A stretch of 64,000 nt of DNA from CAVZXS01 sp963779325 (GCA_963779325.1 CAVZXS010000011.1:682001-746000), one strand, 5' to 3'; counted from the stretch's first letter, positions 36,692-46,397 are shown. Translations and numbers: made by a program. The notes: generated by a model not told the origin, from the letters alone.

Positions 36692-38962
36692 ATGGAAAAA
36701 AATATAACTGTACGCAGCAGACGTTCATTTCTAAAGTCAACACTTCTTGCAGGCGGTGGGCTTATGATCAGCTTCCGCGGATGGTCTCAACTCAGCCTGG
36801 AGGATAAAGTAAGTGAAATTGATCTGCCGGAACAATGGTTTGAAATAACCGGCTATATCAAAATCACGCCGGATAATATTATAAAAATACTCTGCCCTAA
36901 CCCGGAATTTGGTCAAAACGTAATGACCTCACTTCCTATGATTGTAGCAGAAGAGTTGGATGCGGACTGGCAAAAAGTAGTGGTAGAAATGGGGCCGCAC
37001 GACAATGTAAAATTAGGACCGCAATTTACCGGCGGTAGTAATTCTGTAAGGATGTATTGGAAACCACTCCGTGATGCGGGGGCGGCGGCAAGACGTATGT
37101 TGATAGACGCCGCGGCTCAAACATGGAGTGTACCTCCGGAAGAAATCACATCAAAAGCAGGAGTGCTTTATCATGAAAAAAGTGGTAAATCAGGAAAGTA
37201 TGGAGAATTTGCATCAAAAGCATCAGGCTTAGCCATACCAAAAGGAATAAAGCTAAAAGATGTACAGAATTTTAATGTAGTACGAAGCTCAAAGAAAAAT
37301 GTTGAAGGCTTAAAAATAGTAACCGGCAAACCTCTTTTTGGATCGGATTATACACAGCCGGGAACATTGATTGCCATGATTGAACATCCGCCAGCATTTG
37401 GAATGAAATTGAAATCTTTTGATGCGTCTGAAACATTAAAAATGCCCGGTATCAAAGATGTTTTTAGCATGAAACTATATGAAGATGGATATGAACAAGC
37501 CGGTTTCGATACAAGAACATTTAATGATTTGCTGGTAGTAGCAGGCAAAACCACCTGGGAAGTTATGAATGCCCGTAAAAAACTAAAAGTAAACTGGGAG
37601 CCTATCAGCGAAACCAAAGAAACGATTGCAGGCAGAGGTGGAAAAAAAGAGATTACTGTTCCTGCCGGGCTTGAAAGCACAAGTACCCACTTAGCAAAAA
37701 TGGCTGAATACTCAAAAAAATCAGCACAGGAATTACGAAAAGATGGAGACCCGGAAACGGCATTTAAAAATGCGGCACAAGTTATAGAACGCACCTATAC
37801 TGCACCGTTTTTGGCACACAACTGTATGGAGCCCATGAATTCCTTTGCCCATGTTACAGATGAAAAAGCTTTGTTCGTGGTACCTCATCAGGCGCCGGGT
37901 TGGATAGAACCTACATTATCAAAAATTTTAAATCTGCCGGCCGATAAAATTGAAATCCAAATGATGCGGATGGGTGGAGGGTTTGGCCTCAGAGCATACG
38001 GACATTATATTACAGAAGCGGCCCTCATTTCTAAAAAACTAAAAGCACCTGTCAAACTTGTTTACAGTCGTGAGGATGATATGACTTATGGTATCTATCG
38101 TCCTATGTACACAGCTACTTACCGGGCTGCGCTGGATGCTAATAAAAATTTAATCGCTTTTCATGTAAAAGGAGGTGGTATTCCTGAACATCCCGTTCAT
38201 GCAAACCGGTTCCCTGCCGGCGCAGTTGATAATTACCTTGCCGAAGGTTGGGAAATACCATCCAACATAACAATCGGAGCATTCAGGGCGCCACGATCAA
38301 ATTTTAATGCAGCGGCAGAACAATCTTTCTTAGATGAATTGGCAGAAGTGATGGGTAAAGATCCTATAGAGTTCAGACTTGAATTATTGAAAAGAGCCAA
38401 AGAAAATCCTGTTGGTAAAAACAATGATTATGATGCTGACCGATATGCAGGTGTATTGAAATTATTGAAAGAAAAATCCGGTTGGAATAAACCGGAGAAT
38501 AAAAAATACAGTCGCGGTGTGGCAGCTTATTTCTGTCATAATTCTTATGCGGCACATGTAGTGGATGTAGTAAAAAGAGATGGACAACCTTATGTGGAAA
38601 GAGTTTTTAGTGCGGTAGATTGCGGTATTGTAGTAAATCCGGATGCAGCTATTAATATGGTACAGGGCGCCGTTGTAGATGGAATCGGAAATGCATTTTA
38701 CGGTGGGTTAACACATAAAGATGGCGTAGCAGAACAGAATAATCTGAACCGCTACCGGATTATACGTATGCGGGAAGCTCCAAAGAAAATAGATGTTCAT
38801 TTTGTACAAAATGATCTTGATCCAACAGGTCTTGGTGAACCGCCGTTCCCGCCGGTATTTGGCGCTGTGGCCAATGCAATATATAAAAACACCGGGAAGC
38901 GATACTATAACCAGCCCTACCTGAATGAGGCGTTGCAGCTAAATAATAAAAAGGCTTTTTGA
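36692..38962 (+). CDS. Molybdopterin-binding subunit of an IorB-type hydroxylase
   Basis: The 756-residue product has a twin-arginine signal, SRRSFLK at residues 9-15 followed by a hydrophobic stretch, so it is folded before export. Family blocks include EFGQNVMTSLPMIVAEELDADW, MRMGGGFGLRAYGHYITEAAL, APRSNFNAAAEQSFLDELA and a C-terminal GLGEPPFPPVFGAVANA. The Glu of GEPP is the expected catalytic base. With the 2Fe-2S subunit it would oxidise an aldehyde or heteroaromatic compound in the periplasm. A dedicated cofactor-insertion gene (XdhC type) is not in the window. Confidence 0.92.
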   Translation: MEKNITVRSRRSFLKSTLLAGGGLMISFRGWSQLSLEDKVSEIDLPEQWFEITGYIKITPDNIIKILCPNPEFGQNVMTSLPMIVAEELDADWQKVVVEMGPHDNVKLGPQFTGGSNSVRMYWKPLRDAGAAARRMLIDAAAQTWSVPPEEITSKAGVLYHEKSGKSGKYGEFASKASGLAIPKGIKLKDVQNFNVVRSSKKNVEGLKIVTGKPLFGSDYTQPGTLIAMIEHPPAFGMKLKSFDASETLKMPGIKDVFSMKLYEDGYEQAGFDTRTFNDLLVVAGKTTWEVMNARKKLKVNWEPISETKETIAGRGGKKEITVPAGLESTSTHLAKMAEYSKKSAQELRKDGDPETAFKNAAQVIERTYTAPFLAHNCMEPMNSFAHVTDEKALFVVPHQAPGWIEPTLSKILNLPADKIEIQMMRMGGGFGLRAYGHYITEAALISKKLKAPVKLVYSREDDMTYGIYRPMYTATYRAALDANKNLIAFHVKGGGIPEHPVHANRFPAGAVDNYLAEGWEIPSNITIGAFRAPRSNFNAAAEQSFLDELAEVMGKDPIEFRLELLKRAKENPVGKNNDYDADRYAGVLKLLKEKSGWNKPENKKYSRGVAAYFCHNSYAAHVVDVVKRDGQPYVERVFSAVDCGIVVNPDAAINMVQGAVVDGIGNAFYGGLTHKDGVAEQNNLNRYRIIRMREAPKKIDVHFVQNDLDPTGLGEPPFPPVFGAVANAIYKNTGKRYYNQPYLNEALQLNNKKAF

Positions 38963-39094
38963 GTATTGAACAGCAGGGTAGTTGGTAAAATAACGGGTAT
39001 CCGTTACACAGAAGCGATGGGAACGTCAACAGGGCTCTGATCTGACCAATAGTGATTGGAATAGTTTCGAGTTATAACGGCAGTACTTTCTCTG

Positions 39095-39841
39095 TCACAA
39101 GTTGTATCTAATTGCCGATGCTGCACCTTTCTTTTTTGTGTGAGCAATTGATTTGTTGATATACTTTTCTCTTATTTCATCGGGTGCCACTTCTCCATTA
39201 AAACCATATCCAATTTTTGTTTGTCCGTGCCTTTTTGCTTTTGGAGTAAACCCTCTTTCTTTCTCATACCATTCAGTAACTTCAAAAACTTCTACAACAA
39301 GTCCTCTATATTCACTTAAAATATATTTCAAGTTTGGCAGCTTTTCTTTTTTAATTGTCCAAGTTTCTTTTGTTGCTTTGTATATACTGCTTTCCCCTTT
39401 TCCTCTTTCATACTTTTTATTTATGTTGATAAGGATACAGTTGCTGTCAATTTTGTCTAACGGTTCGGCGTTGTAAAGTCTAATAATTTCCTCCGAAGTC
39501 ATAAGTCCTTTCCCTATTGAGTTATATCCGCCAACTTTATTAGAAAGCATAATACCGCAATAAGTTAAAGCGTCAATTAATGAAGCCTCAATTTGAAATG
39601 CTTCAAACTCTGTCAAACCGTGTCGTACAATAATGTGCCCAACAGTCTGACCGCTTGTATTAATTTCTCTTATTTTATCATACTTAGCATTTGTTGTGTC
39701 TAAGTCTGTCAGAGCACAACTCAAATGATCGAATACTCTATTTTCTAACCCTTTCCCTACATAAAATGGCTTATTGTCTGTCGGGTCTATAAGGATATAA
39801 ACATAGTAATTTAGTTGTTGTCTTGTTTTCTCGTCAAACAT
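39095..39841 (-). CDS. GIY-YIG (LEM-3-like) nuclease-domain protein
   Basis: The 248-residue product opens YYVYILIDPTDNKPFYVGKGLENRVFDHL, a GIY-YIG catalytic core of the LEM-3-like type. GHIIVRHGLTEFEAFQIEASLIDAL supplies the conserved Arg and the Glu that binds metal. The C-terminal 130 residues (YKATKETWTIKKEKLPNLKYILSEYRG, then KRHGQTKIGYGFNG) look like a small-molecule or DNA-binding add-on found in orphan members. It stands alone, near no mobile genes, so a homing role is not supported. Defence or repair is possible but unproven. Confidence 0.82.
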   Translation of the reverse strand: MFDEKTRQQLNYYVYILIDPTDNKPFYVGKGLENRVFDHLSCALTDLDTTNAKYDKIREINTSGQTVGHIIVRHGLTEFEAFQIEASLIDALTYCGIMLSNKVGGYNSIGKGLMTSEEIIRLYNAEPLDKIDSNCILININKKYERGKGESSIYKATKETWTIKKEKLPNLKYILSEYRGLVVEVFEVTEWYEKERGFTPKAKRHGQTKIGYGFNGEVAPDEIREKYINKSIAHTKKKGAASAIRYNL

Positions 39842-39909
39842 TAGGGAGTGTCATTTAAGATTGCATACAACTCAATCATTCGATCAATATTTCTGCCATT
39901 GAAACCGGC

Positions 39910-39939
39910 AATAAAGCCGCTTTTTACAGCGGCTTTATT
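39910..39939 (-). terminator. Intrinsic terminator after the acyl-CoA ligase gene
   Basis: A perfect 12-bp stem AATAAAGCCGCT / AGCGGCTTTATT has a 6-base loop and lies right at the 3' end of the FadD-type gene read on the minus strand. The U-rich end of the stem can serve as the release tract. Confidence 0.7.
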
Positions 39940-39940
39940 G

Positions 39941-41749
39941 TCACGCATATATTCTTTCTACCGCGTCTTTAAATTTTTCCATTACTACTTTTCGTTTCAA
40001 GGAAAGCTTGGGTGTCATCTCGCCGTTCTCTACACTCCATTCATTGGTAAGCAGTTCAAACTTTTTAATCTGCTCTACATGATTAAAATATTTATTAAAA
40101 CTCTCTACCAAATCTTTGTACATATCCAGCACTTTTTCATTGCGTACCATTTCTTCATTGGTGGTAAATATAATATTGTTATCGCGGCACCATTGCTGCA
40201 GGTTGGGGAATGACGGCACGATCAATGCTCCTACAAATTTTCTTTCGGCTCCTACTACCATCACCTGCTCTACATACATCGATTCTTTTAATTTATTTTC
40301 TATGGGCAGTGGAGCTACATATTTACCGCCGCTGGTTTTAAACAATTCTTTTTTGCGATCCGTTATTTTTAAAAACTGCTTATACGGGCTTTTCTCATTC
40401 GGTACCAACATACCTATATCGCCGGTATGATACCAGCCATCGGTAAATTCGGCGGCGGTAAGATCAGGTCGTTTATAATAACCTTCCATTACATTGGGTC
40501 CTTTGCAAAGTATTTCACCATCTTCGGCAATTTTTACTTCTACATCGGTAATCAAAGGACCTACGGAGCCAAACATCCGGCCGGGTTCATCGTAGCGGTT
40601 TACACTTATTACCGGCGAGGTTTCCGTTAAGCCGTAACCTTCCATAATAGGAATACCCGCGGCCGTAAATATTCTTATCAGTCTTACCTGGCAAGCGGCG
40701 CCGCCGGTTACAATACATTTTAAATTACCACCGAGGCCCTCTCTCCATTTACTGAAAATAATTTTATTGGCTAAGCCCAATTGAATTTTATAACCGATAC
40801 CCTGACTTTTATTTATTTCAAATTTTTCGGCAAGACTGTGTGCCCAAAAAAACAATTTCTTTTTTATACCGGTAAGCTCAGCGCCTTTCAGCATTATTTT
40901 ATCGTACACTTTTTCCAGCAAACGCGGTACGGTGGTAAACAGGTGGGGTTTTACTTCTTTCAGATTATCACCTATTGTATCCAAACTTTCGGCATAATAA
41001 ATAGAAACGCCGCGATACAAATACAGGTAACTCACCATGCGTTCAAAAATATGATTGAGCGGTAAAAAACTCAGGCATCGCATATTTTCGCCGGGAGGAA
41101 AACAGGGAATGCTGGCCATTACATTACTCAAAATATTTTTATGACTGAGCATTACACCTTTGGGCGTACCTGTCGTACCTGATGTGTAAATAATGGTAGC
41201 TAAATCTTCGTATTTAATTTTAGCGGCAATTTCAGTTACGTTCAGTATGGCCGGTTCCGACGATGCATTCAATACATCTCTCCAATGCCTTGAATTAGCA
41301 ACATGCTCAAAAGAAAAAATTTCTTTTAATGACGGAATACGGTCTTTAATACTTGCTACTTTATTAAACGTATCGGCATCATTTACAAAAACCATTTTTA
41401 CCTGCGCATCATTCAGCACAAACTCCAGTTCATTTACATTGATGGTGGGGTAAATAGGTACAAGCAATGCACCGACCTGTTGTACTGCCAGATCCAGTAA
41501 GAGCCACTCGGGTCTGTTTTTACAAAGTATGGCTATCTTATCTCTTCCCTCGGGAGTCATATCGCCGCTGCTGATACCCATATTTAATAAACCCGCCGCC
41601 AGTTTATCCGTAATCTCTTTTACTTCTGCGGTACTGTAAGTGCGCCATTTACCGTTTTCTTTGCCGGCAAGCATATCGGGCAGCCCTCCATTTTTTTCTA
41701 AATGATACTGCAGGCAATCAAACAATCGTTTTGGTTCTGTCATATACAA
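39941..41749 (-). CDS. Long-chain fatty acid-CoA ligase (FadD type)
   Basis: The 602-residue product is an ANL-family adenylating enzyme. YTSGTTGTPKGVMLSH is the AMP-binding P-loop motif, followed by GYGLTETSPVI, YHTGDIG and DRKKELFKTSGGKYVAP. The catalytic Lys should be in the C-terminal part (LSLKRK). The size and the insertion after the P-loop (FLPLNHIFERM) fit the long-chain acyl-CoA synthetases of Bacteroidota. It activates fatty acids with ATP and CoA at the inner membrane. A second ATG two codons downstream may be the real start. The gene appears single. Confidence 0.93.
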   Translation of the reverse strand: MYMTEPKRLFDCLQYHLEKNGGLPDMLAGKENGKWRTYSTAEVKEITDKLAAGLLNMGISSGDMTPEGRDKIAILCKNRPEWLLLDLAVQQVGALLVPIYPTINVNELEFVLNDAQVKMVFVNDADTFNKVASIKDRIPSLKEIFSFEHVANSRHWRDVLNASSEPAILNVTEIAAKIKYEDLATIIYTSGTTGTPKGVMLSHKNILSNVMASIPCFPPGENMRCLSFLPLNHIFERMVSYLYLYRGVSIYYAESLDTIGDNLKEVKPHLFTTVPRLLEKVYDKIMLKGAELTGIKKKLFFWAHSLAEKFEINKSQGIGYKIQLGLANKIIFSKWREGLGGNLKCIVTGGAACQVRLIRIFTAAGIPIMEGYGLTETSPVISVNRYDEPGRMFGSVGPLITDVEVKIAEDGEILCKGPNVMEGYYKRPDLTAAEFTDGWYHTGDIGMLVPNEKSPYKQFLKITDRKKELFKTSGGKYVAPLPIENKLKESMYVEQVMVVGAERKFVGALIVPSFPNLQQWCRDNNIIFTTNEEMVRNEKVLDMYKDLVESFNKYFNHVEQIKKFELLTNEWSVENGEMTPKLSLKRKVVMEKFKDAVERIYA

Positions 41750-41849
41750 ATCGCGGTTTTATTTTTATTTAGCGGAAAATATTAATTCCGGCAATTTCCT
41801 TCTTCCATATCACAAACTTTTCGGAAAGCGCACTGCAACTCCTGAACTT

Positions 41850-41878
41850 ATAATTTATAATTCTCAATTATAAATTAT
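41850..41878. repeat. AT-only palindrome at the end of the 2TM gene
   Basis: ATAATTTATAATT and its exact reverse complement (13 bp each) are separated by CTC. The palindrome overlaps the stop codon at 41875. It may stop transcription or be a dispersed intergenic element. Confidence 0.75.
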
Positions 41879-42159
41879 CTTCCCGCTTCCTTGTCTCTTT
41901 TCAATTTCTCATATTCTTTTTCTACCATATCCTGTTTGCTGTCGCCATAAGCATCAAAATACTGAAAAGCCAAGCCAAGACCCCAACCTAACATAGGCCA
42001 TACAGGCCAAGGCAATCTTCCGCCAATGCCGTGACGTCCGGTGGTAAACCACCAAATGACCCACAAAAAACTATTAATAACAAAATAGCTGATCAGGCTT
42101 TTTCTGAAACCTGCTCTTTTGCGGGCCAGCCTCCAAAGTTGTTCATCTCTTTCTTCCAT
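41875..42159 (-). CDS. 2TM-domain protein
   Basis: The 94-residue product has a short charged N-terminus (EERDEQLWRLARKRAGFRKSL), two transmembrane helices (FVINSFLWVIWWFTTG and WPVWPMLGWGLGLAFQYFDAY) and a charged helical end. This is the full pattern of the 2TM domain, also found fused to histidine kinases in Bacteroidota. The function is not known. Confidence 0.88.
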   Translation of the reverse strand: MEERDEQLWRLARKRAGFRKSLISYFVINSFLWVIWWFTTGRHGIGGRLPWPVWPMLGWGLGLAFQYFDAYGDSKQDMVEKEYEKLKRDKEAGR

Positions 42160-42200
42160 AAAAAAGGTTTAGGCAAACAAATTAGTTAAAAACAAGATAA

Positions 42201-42233
42201 CAAAAAAAATCCATGCGTAACCGGCACGGACTT
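42201..42233 (-). terminator. Probable terminator of the esterase gene
   Basis: On the minus strand AGTCCGTGC pairs with GCATGGATT (two G-U pairs) around a 7-base loop, followed by a run of T (the A-run at 42202-42209 on the plus strand). It lies about 130 bases after the esterase stop. Confidence 0.55.
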
Positions 42234-42360
42234 TTAATTATTTTTTGAAAAGGATTCGGCAAAGTAGAGGAACCGTTATTCAATCTTCCCATTTCAAATA
42301 CTAAAAATGAAGACTGCAGCTATTAGTCGGAATTTCTCAACCTCTCTTGGGGCAGTCCCC

Positions 42361-43293
42361 TTAAGGCAATTGGTATTGCTGAAAAAAATCCCAAATCAAA
42401 TTGTTGGCATTTATTACGGTTGATGGCGTATCACTATTGGGTCCGCCGGGTAATCCGCCCGGCCATCCATGTCCGCCGTCTTTGGTCAAATAATATTGAA
42501 TGGAAACATTACCGTTACAGTTAGTCCATTTTGTAAGCTTGTACTTATTGTCATTAACTACAACTTGTGCAACATTTGTGCAAGTATTTTTTAAAGACCA
42601 AACATTCATTACCGAGTCTAATGGCGGCATATACACACCTTGTGTTCCTGTACCATTAGGCATACCTCCCAGGTAAGGTACGTTGTTGTCCAACACTGAA
42701 TGCATATGTAAAACAGGAACCGGTCTGGTAGGGTTACAAACAGGAGCCACCATTGTACAGCCATTTGGAGCTATTGCTGCAATTTTGTTGGACAGTTCGC
42801 AAGCAAGTCTGTATGCTAACATTCCGCCATTTGAATGTCCCGTTGCATATACTTTTTTTTGATTTATCTTATAAACTGAAACTAATTTATCAATAAGTAA
42901 GCTAATAAACTTTACGTCATTAATATTTTGTGCGACCGCATAATCACAACAGCCACCGGCATTCCAAGACCTTGCCTTTAAAATTCCCGTACTTTGTACA
43001 CCTTCAGGGTATACAACAATAAATTTTGCCGCATTTGCCTTTTCTGTAAGTTTATTAGTCGATTCAAATTGGCTTGCACTTCCGCCGCCGCCATGCATTG
43101 CAATAACTAATGAAAAGTCTGAGGCTTCATAATAGTTAGGGGGCAAATTTAATGTGTAGGTTCTTTCTAAACCATCAACAGTCATTGTTTCGGTAAAACG
43201 GTAAACATTGTCAGGAGAAGGGGTATTATTTTTTTTACAAGAATGTAAACCTGTTGTAAAAAATAATACTGTGAAGAAAAGACAGCTTTTCAT
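42361..43293 (-). CDS. Lipoprotein esterase of the PHB-depolymerase/feruloyl-esterase family
   Basis: From the ATG at 43293 the product is 310 residues with a lipoprotein-like signal (CLFFTVLFFTTGLHSCKKNN); the longer start at 43389 puts 32 extra residues before it. The alpha/beta-hydrolase signs are intact: oxyanion AMHGGGGSASQFE, nucleophile elbow TGHSNGGMLAYRLACE, and the catalytic His in GGHGWPGG near the C-terminus. This branch (PHB depolymerase/LpqC-like) includes carbohydrate esterases. Being a surface lipoprotein, it may remove acetyl or feruloyl groups from polysaccharides. It is not next to the glucan genes. Confidence 0.87.
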   Translation of the reverse strand: MKSCLFFTVLFFTTGLHSCKKNNTPSPDNVYRFTETMTVDGLERTYTLNLPPNYYEASDFSLVIAMHGGGGSASQFESTNKLTEKANAAKFIVVYPEGVQSTGILKARSWNAGGCCDYAVAQNINDVKFISLLIDKLVSVYKINQKKVYATGHSNGGMLAYRLACELSNKIAAIAPNGCTMVAPVCNPTRPVPVLHMHSVLDNNVPYLGGMPNGTGTQGVYMPPLDSVMNVWSLKNTCTNVAQVVVNDNKYKLTKWTNCNGNVSIQYYLTKDGGHGWPGGLPGGPNSDTPSTVINANNLIWDFFQQYQLP

Positions 43294-43452
43294 GTGTATA
43301 AACTTTTTACTTTGGATTTTAAAAAATGGCGACGGTTTAATCAGCTTTAAATTAAATACTCTGCCGGAGTATGTAATGACACACAACATAAAACGAATTT
43401 TAAGGAAGCTTATTGTGAGAAGAATAGCCGCTTAAAATTCACGCCGGCAAAC

Positions 43453-44469
43453 CTATTTACTGCTGTAATATTGGCCGGCGGGCATTTTAAATATCCTGTT
43501 TTTCTGAAAACTGTCGAAGGCGGCGTATTGCTGCGCATTGGTTTTCGTCCAGTTATCGTAAGCTGCCAGGTTTTCTACCGTACCAAACAGCCATTGGTTA
43601 TAAGCTTCAAACAAACCGGCCTGCAGTAATTGGCGGTGGTAATCAAATAATTTATGCGGGTACCTGTTGCCGGCGTTATGAAACCAATCTAAAATAAACC
43701 GGGTGCGAATCATGGTCAGGGTTTCCGTTGTTATACCTCTTGATGCCAATGAGGATTGTTTGTTCAACGAATTGAGGAAAGCTTTGGAAAAATCATTTTT
43801 ATTTTTTTCCTCTCCTTTCAGCAGGTCGGCTTCGGCAAATGTTTTTTCTTTATACGCATCATACAATAATTTTTTAATGGCCACGCCGCGTTCAGAAAGG
43901 CTTTCCATGTTTACAAAGATTTCGCCGTACACCAGGCACCACACTTTATCTTTTGTAAAAAAATAATGCATGGCGGCGTTATAATAATTACCGCTGAAAC
44001 CCGGATCGACTTCTATTCCTTTTTCCCACTGATCAATGGCTGAGTAATCTTTCGTAGCCCATAACAACTCACCATACTCGCTGTACAATGGACCGCTGTT
44101 CGGAAATTTTTTCAACGCCTTTTTGTACATCCTGTCACAATCCTTTACCTGCTCCAGCGCTTTGTATACATTACCGGCTATCTGAAAAGTCATTACATCC
44201 GCATCGGGTCTTTCTATTAATTCTTTTACACCGCTCAATGCTTTTTCATAATCTCTTTTAAGATAAAAACACTGGGCCAGGTCTTTTTGCAGCTCTAAAC
44301 TTTTGCTGTCCTGCTGCAGGGCACGGTTCAGTACCAGGATGGCATTGTCAAAATCGCCGGAACGCATAAAGGTTTTTGCCGTTGCGTGCAGCGAGGCTGC
44401 GTCATCCTGCGCAAAAACATTTAACGTAAAAAAAACTGCGGCAGACAGAAGTAATACTATTTTCTTCAT
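43453..44469 (-). CDS. Secreted TPR-repeat protein
   Basis: The 338-residue product has a signal peptide (KKIVLLLSAAVFFTLNVFAQ). It has at least four TPR units (AKTFMRSGDFDNAILVLNRAL, LAQCFYLKRDYEKALSGVKEL, AGNVYKALEQVKDCDRMYKKAL, YGELLWATKDYSAIDQWEKG), then a helical C-terminal domain without known motifs. It probably acts in the periplasm as a protein-binding scaffold. No functional neighbour is clear; the DUF1015 gene starts 136 bases upstream on the same strand. Confidence 0.83.
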   Translation of the reverse strand: MKKIVLLLSAAVFFTLNVFAQDDAASLHATAKTFMRSGDFDNAILVLNRALQQDSKSLELQKDLAQCFYLKRDYEKALSGVKELIERPDADVMTFQIAGNVYKALEQVKDCDRMYKKALKKFPNSGPLYSEYGELLWATKDYSAIDQWEKGIEVDPGFSGNYYNAAMHYFFTKDKVWCLVYGEIFVNMESLSERGVAIKKLLYDAYKEKTFAEADLLKGEEKNKNDFSKAFLNSLNKQSSLASRGITTETLTMIRTRFILDWFHNAGNRYPHKLFDYHRQLLQAGLFEAYNQWLFGTVENLAAYDNWTKTNAQQYAAFDSFQKNRIFKMPAGQYYSSK

Positions 44470-44605
44470 TTTGTAAAATTAAATCAAAAAGGCATTGGTT
44501 AAAACGCCCGGCTGCAAGGTTACGAATTATTTATGAGTTGATTTGTTAATGTAGAGAAATGAAAGCCTAGCGATTTTATTATTTATTGATAAAATCGAAA
44601 TGCGT

Positions 44606-45826
44606 TTATATCAAATGCGTCAACAAACCATCTCGTAATTTAGGCTCAAACCAAGTGCTCTTGGGCGGCATTACATTACCGCTATCGGCAATATCAAATA
44701 GCTGTTGAATGGTTACAGGATGTAAACTGAAAGCCACTTTCATTTCGCCGCTGTTTACTCTTTTTTCCAACTCGCCCAAGCCGCGTATACCGCCTACAAA
44801 ATCAATACGCTTATCGGTACGCTGATCTTCTATGTCTAATAATTTATTTAAAATATTATCCGATAAAATAGTTACATCCAATACACCGATAGGATCGGTA
44901 GTGTAGGTTCCCTTTCTTGCAGTAAGTATGTACCATTGTTTATCAATATACATTCCAAACTCATGCAGCACGGCGGGTTTTACCGGTTCGGGACTTTGGG
45001 TTATGGTAAAATCGTCCTGCAAGGCCCCGAGAAATTCCTGTACGGAATGATCGTTCAAATCTTTTACTACGCGGTTATAATCCATAATGGCCAATTGGCT
45101 TGCCGGGAAAATAGTAGTTAAAAAGAATTTTGCTTCGCTACTGTCAGGCATCGCCTTACTTACTTTGGCCGCACTGGCAGCACGATGATGGCCGTCGGCT
45201 ATATAAGTACAATCCACTTTTTTTGCAAAAAGATTTGTAATAGAGCTAACAATGCCCGCCTCATTCACCGCCCAAATAGTATGTGTAATACCATCATCCG
45301 CAATAAAATTGTAAACGGGCGGGTAGGCGGTTTTCCATCCTTCAATCAAATCATCTATTTCTTTTACATTTTTATAAGCCAAAAAAACATTACCCGTTTG
45401 CGCCTTAATAGTTTTCATGTGGTCGATACGATCTTTTTCTTTTTCGGGGCGGGTAAACTCATGTTTCTTAATAATATCATTAAAATAATCCTCTACCGAT
45501 GAAGTGCAAACCAAACCGGTTTGGCTGCGACCTGACATCACGAGTTGATAAATATAGTAACAGGGTTTGTCTTCCTGCAGTAAAGTAGCTTCCTTAATAA
45601 AGCGTTGTAAATTTTCTTTTGCTTTTTCATACACGGGTGCGCTGTGTGTATCTGTATCGGCGGGCAAATCCACTTCACTTTTTGTTACATGCAAAAAAGA
45701 CAACGGGTTATTCTTTACGGCTACCCTTGCTTCATCGGAGTTCAGTACATCATAAGGCGGCGATGCCACTTGTTTTGCAAAATCAGGATTGGGGCGGATT
45801 GCTTTAAAGGGAGAGATGAGTGCCAT
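44606..45826 (-). CDS. DUF1015 family protein
   Basis: From the ATG at 45826 the product is 406 residues; the longer frame begins with TTG and has no support. Family blocks are easy to see: MALISPFKAIRPNPDFAKQVASPPYDVLN at the start, CYYIYQL, GLVCTSSVEDY, HEFTRPEKEKDRIDHMK, YIADGHHRAASA and PKSTWFEPKLRDGLLTHLI at the end. DUF1015 proteins have unknown activity, although HHRAASA suggests a catalytic His pair. Many genomes place this gene close to serine biosynthesis genes, as here with serC about 0.7 kb away on the same strand. Confidence 0.9.
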   Translation of the reverse strand: MALISPFKAIRPNPDFAKQVASPPYDVLNSDEARVAVKNNPLSFLHVTKSEVDLPADTDTHSAPVYEKAKENLQRFIKEATLLQEDKPCYYIYQLVMSGRSQTGLVCTSSVEDYFNDIIKKHEFTRPEKEKDRIDHMKTIKAQTGNVFLAYKNVKEIDDLIEGWKTAYPPVYNFIADDGITHTIWAVNEAGIVSSITNLFAKKVDCTYIADGHHRAASAAKVSKAMPDSSEAKFFLTTIFPASQLAIMDYNRVVKDLNDHSVQEFLGALQDDFTITQSPEPVKPAVLHEFGMYIDKQWYILTARKGTYTTDPIGVLDVTILSDNILNKLLDIEDQRTDKRIDFVGGIRGLGELEKRVNSGEMKVAFSLHPVTIQQLFDIADSGNVMPPKSTWFEPKLRDGLLTHLI

Positions 45827-45889
45827 AGTATTTCTATTATCCGGCAAAATAAAAGGTTTTGCGGGGTTTCCCCAAAAGGATAATAGAAG

Positions 45890-46397
45890 CTAAAAACTTT
45901 TACCAAGGGCAAACCCAATCCAGGGTGTTACTCCATATTTGTTAAATGCCGGTGTAATGCCTGCTTTCAACATCACATTATTCTTTAAATGCTTTCTATA
46001 ATAAACTGAGGGTAATACGCTGGTAAAATTATCTCCGTTTGTATTGTTTTCTTTAGTAAATATTTTTCCATCAATTTTTGCCCACGTAATTCCAAGACCC
46101 GCTTCGATAAATGAATTTTCTGTTTTTAAAGGAAAGAGGAAGTTTATACCCGCGGGAATAGTCATGTATAAAGCCTTTTCCGTATAAAATCCCAAACCGA
46201 TTCGGAACCCGATGCCCGGTTCTTTGGTAAGCTGTCGTTCATAGCTAACAGATCCAAACAGACCTGTTCCGCCCGCTTCGAGGTACAAATAATTTCTTTT
46301 GAAATCTTTTTGCGAAAAAGCGGATAGTCGATAAAAGTAGGAAAATAAAAACAGAAAAGAATGATGCAGAAAGCAGTAGAGTTCTTTTCATAAACAT
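45890..46397 (-). pseudogene. Small outer-membrane beta-barrel protein with a frameshift in its signal peptide
   Basis: The open frame from 46288 begins at TTG inside YLYLEAGGTGLFGSVSYERQL, so its start is missing. Upstream, another frame from 46397 or 46391 reads MKRTLLLSASFFSVFIF, a perfect signal start. Removing one base near 46340 joins them into a signal ending RLSAFSQ, followed by the barrel. The 132-residue barrel part alternates polar and nonpolar residues and ends GFALGKSF, with the aromatic terminus typical of outer-membrane proteins. It may be a real null mutation or a one-base sequence error. Function unknown. Confidence 0.65.

Noticed and set aside
37348..37794. 148-residue frame opposite the IorB-type gene
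   Set aside because: Shadow of the strongly supported coding strand; no start context and no known motif.
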